Of a stretch of 64,000 bases of DNA, positions 58,311-64,000 are shown piece by piece; position 1 is the stretch's first letter, and every line of letters starts with the position of its first letter. The translations under genes and the position numbers were made by a program. The stretch is from NCBI GenBank assembly GCA_003223325.1, contig QHYS01000026.1, positions 22,649 through 86,648 of the forward strand. Direction: 5' to 3'. The DNA is from Acidobacteriota bacterium. GTDB taxonomy: Bacteria; Acidobacteriota; Terriglobia; Acidiferrales; UBA7541. The notes below the pieces were generated by a model. The model was not told the DNA's origin and ran no database searches. It was given only the letters and a program-made list of their open reading frames with translations.

Positions 58311-59837
58311 TTAGTTCCGTGCGATGACCTTCTGTAGATCTTCGATTGTCACCAGACGTCCGTGAAGCGGGGTAATCTGCTGGACGTCGAGATTGAGGCG
58401 CTTGATGTTTTCGTAGAGATTCACGTTTTCCTTCACCAGCGGACCAGCCGGGGCATTGGGAGGTGCGGGGTTGTATACATCGGCCTCGATGAGCACTTTC
58501 GCTTTCGGCAGGTAGCCAATGAGCATGGTATCAGCATGGTTAGTTCCCTGGAGGTGATAGAGCTCCAGAGTCTGCGTGCCATCCGTGAGTACGCGTTTCT
58601 CAGTTACAGCCTCAATGACAGGCTTCTTCGGCGCCTGGGCCAAGCGATCCGGCTTCAGTGTGTGGGGCATGGCCCAGACTTTTTGATAATACGGTTTGTT
58701 TTCAGCCGCGGTTAGGATAGTGGCTCCTTCGGCAACGCATGCCCGCAGACCACCCAAATGATCGAAATGGTGATGCGAATTCACGACGTATCGGATCGGC
58801 TTGTTGTGGATGATTTTCTTGACGGACTCGATGACAGCCATGGCGCGTTCGTCATTCAAAGGGCATTCCACGAGCGCGACATAATTCTTGAACTCCACAG
58901 CCACGCTGTGATGCGTACCGCCGGTCAGGTACCATACGCCGTCGGACACTTTCTGCGTTTCAACCTTCAGTGGGGCCAGTGGAGCTTTTTCGACATTGTC
59001 AGGTACGGGGAAGACGATGTAAGGGTTATTGGGATCGGCTTTGGTGATCGTCAGGTCCAGGACCGGAAAGCTACCCTGTTTCTGAACAATGTGTGACGGA
59101 AATTGGACGTCGGTAGCGATCTCGCCGAGGTCCCTGTAATCCGAATATGTGGTTTCCGTGAGCAAGTCGCCGAGCACGGGGTCACTCGTGCGGGTCTCCA
59201 CGCGTTCCGGTTGGTTTTTGGCGTTGAGGGTCACCTTCATGGCGATCCCTTCGAGCGCCCCTGACAGAGGAAACGTGATGACAGTGGCTCCGCCTTCCGT
59301 ACTGGCTTTCGCAGCCAAGCCGGCCTTTACCGCCATCTTGAGAACTCCGAAGGGAAGGGTCCAGAGCTGCAGCAGCCGGTCATTGACCGCACCTGGAGTT
59401 GGAGTCGCTGTGCTGCCGGGAGTGAAACCGGCTCCGGGCACGGACTCGTTCCAAGCAAACTTACCGCTCACTACCTGGATCTGCCGCTGAGGCGCCGCGA
59501 GCGGCAGCCCGCCGCCGCCTTGTATCAGGCCGTCCGGATTCGAGCGCGTCACGTCCACACGCATAGCCGGAACGGCGTAACTCAAGCTGGCGTGATAAGT
59601 CACTTTGAATTCGGGCCAAGCCGAGTCCGGACGATAGGATTGGCCGAACGCGTAGGTGGATCCGGTGCCCCAATACTCGAGTGTGTTGATGGCGTCCACG
59701 CGCTGGGGCCCGCGGATCATCCCAAGCGCGTACTCGGCCGTCTTTATGACGGATTGAGCGTCTTGAGCCCGCGCACACGGAGCGGCCAGCGCCAGCGCTC
59801 CCGCAATCAAGGTGTAGCAAAAGAGGCAGCGGACCAT
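58311..59837 (-). CDS. Secreted metallo-beta-lactamase-fold hydrolase with N-terminal extension
   Basis: From ATG 59837 the protein is 508 residues with a signal peptide (LIAGALALAAPCARAQ). The C-terminal half has the metal site VNSHHHFDHLGGLR, GTNHADTMLIGYLP and TPLHGRLV. The first 290 residues resemble outer-membrane-lipoprotein-like or uncharacterised acidobacterial domains (TLEYWGTGSTYAFGQSYRPD). A stop at 58311 ends close to the quinohemoprotein start. The earlier open frame overlaps the preceding gene, so this start is preferred. The substrate is unknown. Confidence 0.9.
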   Translation of the reverse strand: MVRCLFCYTLIAGALALAAPCARAQDAQSVIKTAEYALGMIRGPQRVDAINTLEYWGTGSTYAFGQSYRPDSAWPEFKVTYHASLSYAVPAMRVDVTRSNPDGLIQGGGGLPLAAPQRQIQVVSGKFAWNESVPGAGFTPGSTATPTPGAVNDRLLQLWTLPFGVLKMAVKAGLAAKASTEGGATVITFPLSGALEGIAMKVTLNAKNQPERVETRTSDPVLGDLLTETTYSDYRDLGEIATDVQFPSHIVQKQGSFPVLDLTITKADPNNPYIVFPVPDNVEKAPLAPLKVETQKVSDGVWYLTGGTHHSVAVEFKNYVALVECPLNDERAMAVIESVKKIIHNKPIRYVVNSHHHFDHLGGLRACVAEGATILTAAENKPYYQKVWAMPHTLKPDRLAQAPKKPVIEAVTEKRVLTDGTQTLELYHLQGTNHADTMLIGYLPKAKVLIEADVYNPAPPNAPAGPLVKENVNLYENIKRLNLDVQQITPLHGRLVTIEDLQKVIARN

Positions 59838-59872
59838 GACTGGCTTGAGCAATTCTTCCCAGCGATTGATTT

Positions 59873-60694
59873 CTAGTGATGTTCCTTGGTTACCAGGTGC
59901 GACAAGTCTCTTTCCACACACGGCAGCGTCTCGGTCAGCCACGCTTTGGGATCGGGATTGAGCTTTAACGTACGAGTGTTCATGGTCCAAGTCTTGATCA
60001 ACACGTCAGGATCCTCGACGGTGGCCTGCCAGGTGAGCGTATCGCCGTCTCGGTGCATTCGCTCGACCACATGCATATTCTCGCTGTGGAAATAGCCGGT
60101 GATGTCGAGCCAACTGGTGTCGTTGAAACCAATCGTGTCGATGACCAAGGTATCATCCTCCCAGTGGCCGATCGACTCACCTTTCCATGTGCCATCCAAA
60201 TCGTCGAGCGGCGTATGGGAGCGGCCATCGGTCGGAATCACCCGGTACGCATCTCCCCAGCCCTCAGCCGCGGGACTAACGTAAAGGAAAACCATCTCCT
60301 TAGGCGTTTGAACGATCTTGGCAGGCGGGCCCATGCGCGGGACGCCGGCCGGCATGCAACCGAACGACGGGTCTTGGGTGTTTCCATTCTGATCCAGCTT
60401 TTGCACCTTTTCCCACAATTCCGGCTTGTACAGGGGCTTATTGGGATCGGATCTGCGGATGATCGCGTTGTCGCGCTCGAAATTTAGCAGCGTGCCATCT
60501 CGGGAGGCGAGATTTTGGGCGAGCGGGTCGTCGCTCTGGACGAATGGGGCCCGCTGACCAATCCAGAGGCCATTCAGATCGGGATGCCCGTCAGCGGTTC
60601 GCGGAGTGCTCTGGTTTCCCTGGGCCATCGCGGGCACAGAGATCATGCACAAGACCACGCTTAGGAGGACACAGCCAGGGCATGATTGCTTCAT
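59873..60694 (-). CDS. Secreted protein of unknown family, partner of DUF6152 (copy 2)
   Basis: From ATG 60694 (GGAGG 5 bases upstream) the protein is 273 residues with a signal peptide (CVLLSVVLCMISVPAMAQ). The core ESIGHWEDDTLVIDTIGFND, ITGYFHSENMHVVERMHRDG is clearly homologous to the protein at 54976-55773. It follows DUF6152 copy 2 by 18 bases. An extra N-terminal third (DLNGLWIGQRAPF...) is not in copy 1. Function unknown. Confidence 0.88.
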   Translation of the reverse strand: MKQSCPGCVLLSVVLCMISVPAMAQGNQSTPRTADGHPDLNGLWIGQRAPFVQSDDPLAQNLASRDGTLLNFERDNAIIRRSDPNKPLYKPELWEKVQKLDQNGNTQDPSFGCMPAGVPRMGPPAKIVQTPKEMVFLYVSPAAEGWGDAYRVIPTDGRSHTPLDDLDGTWKGESIGHWEDDTLVIDTIGFNDTSWLDITGYFHSENMHVVERMHRDGDTLTWQATVEDPDVLIKTWTMNTRTLKLNPDPKAWLTETLPCVERDLSHLVTKEHH

Positions 60695-60712
60695 GCTTAC
60701 CTCCAACCTCGT

Positions 60713-61120
60713 CTATTTGGCGTTCGGGTCTGACGTCCAGATCGTGAACTTGCGGCCATCGGGGAGTGTCACATCCTTGATGAGCCCAGAATCGGTGCCA
60801 TCCTTGGCGGCCACTGCATTCACGGTGATCGTGTCGCCGGCCTTCAGACCTCCACGGTCCGCCCGGCTCAGCCCCGCCCTCCGAAGGGCTCCCGGGCCCG
60901 CCATTTCGAAGGCCCAATGCTTCGTGTTGCCGCTATCGTCTTTTACGTCCAGATACAGGTAGGAATGGGGATTAATCCATTCTACCTTCGTGACGACTCC
61001 CGTCATCGTGAGCGGCTTATTGAGGTCGAACTCCGCCTGCACCGAATGATGCGCCGAGAGGAACGTGCCCGCCATCAGTAAACCGACAACCGCCCACAAA
61101 CCACCAATTCCGCGTTTCAT
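60713..61120 (-). CDS. DUF6152 family secreted protein (copy 2)
   Basis: A 135-residue protein with a signal peptide (VVGLLMAGTFLSAHHSVQ) and the DUF6152 core TGVVTKVEWINPHSYLYLDV and KHWAFEMAGPGALRRAGLSR, ending DVTLPDGRKFTIWTSDPN. It is homologous to the protein at 55777-56172 and also has a His pair near the mature N-terminus. It is the first gene of the leftward cluster. Confidence 0.9.
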   Translation of the reverse strand: MKRGIGGLWAVVGLLMAGTFLSAHHSVQAEFDLNKPLTMTGVVTKVEWINPHSYLYLDVKDDSGNTKHWAFEMAGPGALRRAGLSRADRGGLKAGDTITVNAVAAKDGTDSGLIKDVTLPDGRKFTIWTSDPNAK

Positions 61121-61514
61121 CGCCGAAACCCCCGTCAATTTACAGACCGTTAGCAGAAATCAATCGCCCGTGTCAAGGCCCTTTGATCGTCGCTGATCGT
61201 CGGCACTAGCGAGATCAGATGGAAAACGCCGCAGCCGGGTGCCCACAGATTATACCAGCATGCACGAAGCGAGCGAATCGAGCCTGATACAACAGATACA
61301 ACAAGTTTCTATTTCACTTGATCTGGGTTTTGCCCCTCTTCGGTGCAGAAAACTGAGCGGCAGGGCGACATTTGGTTGAGACAGCGGTCAGGGGGGCCAA
61401 GGGGTACGGTCAAAACGGAAATTTCGGATCCATATATTTTTTGACTGTTTCTTTGCCCTTCCTAAGGTAGGCGGCGGAAGCGCCCGTCCAAGTCACAAGA
61501 AAGGGTTGGGAACT
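61121..61514. other. Gene-free stretch upstream of the DUF6152 copy 2 gene
   Basis: About 390 bases between divergent genes, holding the promoters of both. A short imperfect direct repeat (GATACAACA twice near 61290) is the only visible feature. I see no gene. Confidence 0.5.
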
Positions 61515-61859
61515 GTGAGGAGCAACGACCTTCACGTACTTTGTTATCAGCATCACAAGGAGATGGTTCCAAGAGTCCCTATCAAAATTGTGGAGGACCT
61601 CCTGTTTGCCTGCCGGGAGCCCGGTTGTCTGATTCGCTACGACAGCTCGCGCGGGTATTTCATCGAAACAGAAGACGGGAAACCTATCGAGCACGAACCG
61701 ATGCCTCGCGTGAGTTGTCACAAAGATGAGCGCCTCATGTATCTTGCTGCAGTTCTGCCCGAAAGAAAAAGCTTTCGCCTGTGGAAATGCCCGGAATGCG
61801 ACGCGATCCGCATTAATGAGGAAGCCTCTCAAGGATTGGGAAAAAAGATGAGAGCGTAA
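61515..61859 (+). CDS. Hypothetical protein with Cys pairs
   Basis: From a GTG at 61515 (an in-frame earlier start at 61506 exists) the protein is about 114 residues: MRSNDLHVLCYQHHKEMVPR, then CREPGCLIRYDSSRGYFIET and LWKCPECDAIRIN. Spaced Cys pairs suggest a zinc ribbon or a small redox protein. The family is not recognised. It stands alone between the redox cluster and the protease. Confidence 0.55.
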   Translation: MRSNDLHVLCYQHHKEMVPRVPIKIVEDLLFACREPGCLIRYDSSRGYFIETEDGKPIEHEPMPRVSCHKDERLMYLAAVLPERKSFRLWKCPECDAIRINEEASQGLGKKMRA

Positions 61860-62424
61860 ACGACATGCATCGCTCACTTGGCAGATTGTCCAAAGACCTA
61901 GCCTCTTATCTTACCCTTCGTAGGTAGTAGGGCCTTGCCCACGGCTCCGCCCTGCCGCGGAGTTCCAGACCGACTACAAACCGTTGAAGCACGGCCTGCC
62001 GAACTCCCATCGATCCCGCCGTCCCCATTTTTGAAACAGGCAGTTGGAGGTGACACTCACGTGGCTAGTACCTTGTTGCCCCAGCGAACTGCGGGCTTTC
62101 CTGGATCGGCGAATTGGGGTTTTCCTGGATTGACTGCCAAGTCTCCAAGGCCTTATGACCCAGTGTCAGGGTACTGCATGGGGGTCTTTTGGGGAGAAGT
62201 GTGGGTAAATCTGCGCAAATCCACCCTAAAGTGCTGCTAACTAATGCGTTGGTTCGAGACAAGGCGCGTTTTGCTCGGCAGTGGGGGTTGGCTTTCTGCA
62301 GCTGTCACTAACCGGTGCTCCATCCTGGCAGCCCACAACTCGCCAGCTCCTTAAGAATCGCTGATCCCTCAGGCGCCAAGACTCAGAAAGACCGGGCAGC
62401 TCCGAGAAGAAGAGAGGGTAAGTC
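61860..62424. other. Gene-free stretch before the subtilisin-like gene
   Basis: About 560 bases. No frame shows similarity and I see no clear promoter, hairpin or riboswitch. It presumably carries the protease promoter. Confidence 0.5.
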
Positions 62425-64000
62425 ATGAGGTTGAAAGCTGTCTGCGTGCTCGCGTTAGTCTGCGGACTTTGGCCCGCTCGGGCCTCTGCGGACAACCGGT
62501 TCATCGTCCGCACGACACTCGATCTCCAGACGCTTCAAACGGCGTGCAATCCTCCCCTATTGCCCCCAATCTGCACCGTGGTGAATGGGCTGGGCGATCC
62601 TTTGGGGCAACTCTTCCTGATCACCAGTCCGCTAGACTTAGATGGCCTGCTGGATCTCCCAAGCAATCCGCTGGGAATTGTCGATGCCGAAGTGGATCGG
62701 TTGCTCAACTTATTTCCGGTTGGGGCACTGAATGTGGTCCCCTCGCCCTTCTTCCCTACAGATCTGATGTCGGACAGAACCCTTGTGTCCTATCCCGATT
62801 CCGGCGGAACCGTGTGGAATAGCTATGCGAACCAACCCGCCGCACAAATAGTCCGCGTCTCAGACGCGCAAAGCCAGTTTGAAGTCACCGGCAGTGGAAT
62901 TGTGGCGGATATTGACACAGGAGTGGATCCCGCTCATCCCGCGCTGCAGAGTGTACTAGTGCTAAATCCCGACGGGAGTACAGGATACGACTTTACGCGC
63001 AACCAGCCGGGCGGTTCGGAAATGACCGATTTGGCCCCGGGCTTCCCTCAGCCCAATCCCTGCGATTCCACAACTTGCCCTTCGGCGATGCAGGTCAATC
63101 AATCGAGCGTCGCCATACTGGACCAATCGTCGGTTGCCATTCTCGACGGCAATCCGCAATACGCAGCGTTCGGCCACGGTACGATGGTGATGGGTGTGAT
63201 CCACCTTGTCGCTCCGACGGCGCAACTCTTGCCCTTGAAAACCTTCAAATCGGACGGTACGGGTTTTCTCTCCGACATTCTGCGGGCGATTTATTACGCT
63301 GTGCAAAATAGCGCCAACGTCATCAATATGAGCTTTGACACCCAGAGGAGGTCGCGGGAACTCAGGAAGGCGCTGAACTATGCCAACCAGAACAACGTCA
63401 TTTGCGTGGCGTCGGCCGGGAACGAGGGCCAATCAGCTCCGCCCCTCGAAGTTTACCCCGCCGAGTGGCAAAAGGTGGTGATGGGAGTCGCGTCCACTGG
63501 ATCCATGCCCGGGGTAAACGAAGATACGCAGTCTTCGTTTTCCAACTATGGCAATGCCATTGTGTGGGTCGCTGCTCCCGGCGAAGCCATCGTCACAACC
63601 TATCCCTTTAGCACGTACGCCGCAGGATGGGGAACTTCGTTCAGCGCGCCGTTTGTTTCCGGGGGCTCCTCCCTGCTGTTGAACCAACAAGCGAATATGA
63701 ATGAGTCCGAAGCCGCTGAAGCGGTGGCTCATGCAGTGCCTGTGGGCCCTAATATGGGCAACGGCAGGTTGGATTTAGTCCAGACGCTGGGGTCCCTTGC
63801 CCCGGCGGACGTACCGCCCACGGGTTCGATCAACAGCCCCTCGGGTGATGTAACCATCTTCGCCGGGCAGTCCGTATTTTTCTCAGGGTCGGGCACGGAC
63901 CCAGATGGAACGGTCACTGCATATTCCTGGTCATTCCCTGGCGGCAACCCCGGGGCCAGCAACGAGGCTACGCCCGGAAGTGTGACCTACTCCACGCCCG
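62425..64000 (+). CDS. Subtilisin-like S8 serine protease with a PKD-type domain (3' partial)
   Basis: The frame is open from ATG 62425 to the window end with no stop (525 codons seen). The signal peptide is MRLKAVCVLALVCGLW onward to ASA. The catalytic triad is Asp164 in ADIDTGVDPAHP, His251 in AFGHGTMVMG, and Ser405 in WGTSFSAPFVSGG, with the oxyanion Asn in SAGNEG. After residue 455 the sequence (GSINSPSGDVTIFAGQSVFF, GTVTAYSWSFPGGNP) looks like a PKD/Ig-like domain. An imperfect 24-base tandem duplication (QSSVAILD twice, 63100-63147) lies before the His motif. Its C-terminus is outside the window. Confidence 0.92.
   Translation, partial: MRLKAVCVLALVCGLWPARASADNRFIVRTTLDLQTLQTACNPPLLPPICTVVNGLGDPLGQLFLITSPLDLDGLLDLPSNPLGIVDAEVDRLLNLFPVGALNVVPSPFFPTDLMSDRTLVSYPDSGGTVWNSYANQPAAQIVRVSDAQSQFEVTGSGIVADIDTGVDPAHPALQSVLVLNPDGSTGYDFTRNQPGGSEMTDLAPGFPQPNPCDSTTCPSAMQVNQSSVAILDQSSVAILDGNPQYAAFGHGTMVMGVIHLVAPTAQLLPLKTFKSDGTGFLSDILRAIYYAVQNSANVINMSFDTQRRSRELRKALNYANQNNVICVASAGNEGQSAPPLEVYPAEWQKVVMGVASTGSMPGVNEDTQSSFSNYGNAIVWVAAPGEAIVTTYPFSTYAAGWGTSFSAPFVSGGSSLLLNQQANMNESEAAEAVAHAVPVGPNMGNGRLDLVQTLGSLAPADVPPTGSINSPSGDVTIFAGQSVFFSGSGTDPDGTVTAYSWSFPGGNPGASNEATPGSVTYSTP

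Overview
The window looks like chromosomal DNA of a soil-type Acidobacteriota bacterium. This is an inference from gene content: a quinohemoprotein next to DUF6152 proteins, an MglA-type GTPase, a cold-shock gene, a lone S21 gene, many secreted peptidases and REP-like intergenic hairpins. No rRNA or marker gene settles the taxonomy. I saw no tRNA, rRNA or CRISPR array.

Layout. 1-4.1 kb: end of a flavoprotein dehydrogenase, a DUF374 acyltransferase, a FecR-like secreted protein and a wrecked quinoprotein. 4.1-12.9 kb: one long leftward block, DUF177-rpmF-plsX-fabD-fabG-acpP-fabF followed by etfB-etfA-etfQO, which puts fatty-acid synthesis beside the electron-transfer chain of fatty-acid oxidation. 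13-18.9 kb: dGTPase, TPR membrane protein, cold-shock protein, anti-sigma-type kinase, LemA and DUF2207. 18.9-20.4 kb: a decayed ClC chloride channel split by a group II intron that has lost its reverse transcriptase, downstream of an intact MarR regulator. 21-28.8 kb: housekeeping (dtd, mutM, EVE protein, class II aldolase, glutamate dehydrogenase, YvcK, MglA-like GTPase, endonuclease V). 28.9-29.15 kb: a candidate structured small RNA with its own promoter and terminator. 29.3-38.8 kb: CtpA-type protease, small membrane and secreted proteins, a ModA-like binding protein, an NHL protein, enolase, a methyltransferase relic and glgC. 39-47.6 kb: rpsU, a zinc-ribbon protein, DinB and VOC proteins, M20 and M28 peptidases and a tannase-family esterase. 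48-54 kb: gltB-gltD. 54-61 kb: a leftward cluster of secreted proteins around a PQQ/cytochrome c dehydrogenase and a metallo-beta-lactamase-fold hydrolase, with a duplicated DUF6152 + partner pair at both ends. 62.4 kb to the end: a subtilisin-like protease running off the window.

Five genes are broken: the quinoprotein, fabF, the ClC channel, enolase and a methyltransferase. fabF and enolase are normally essential. Each carries one small internal deletion that shifts the frame while both flanks stay well conserved, so real decay and assembly error must be separated. The most novel-looking items are the small RNA at about 28.95-29.12 kb, the ORF-less intron inside the channel relic, and the duplicated secreted redox cluster at 55-61 kb.
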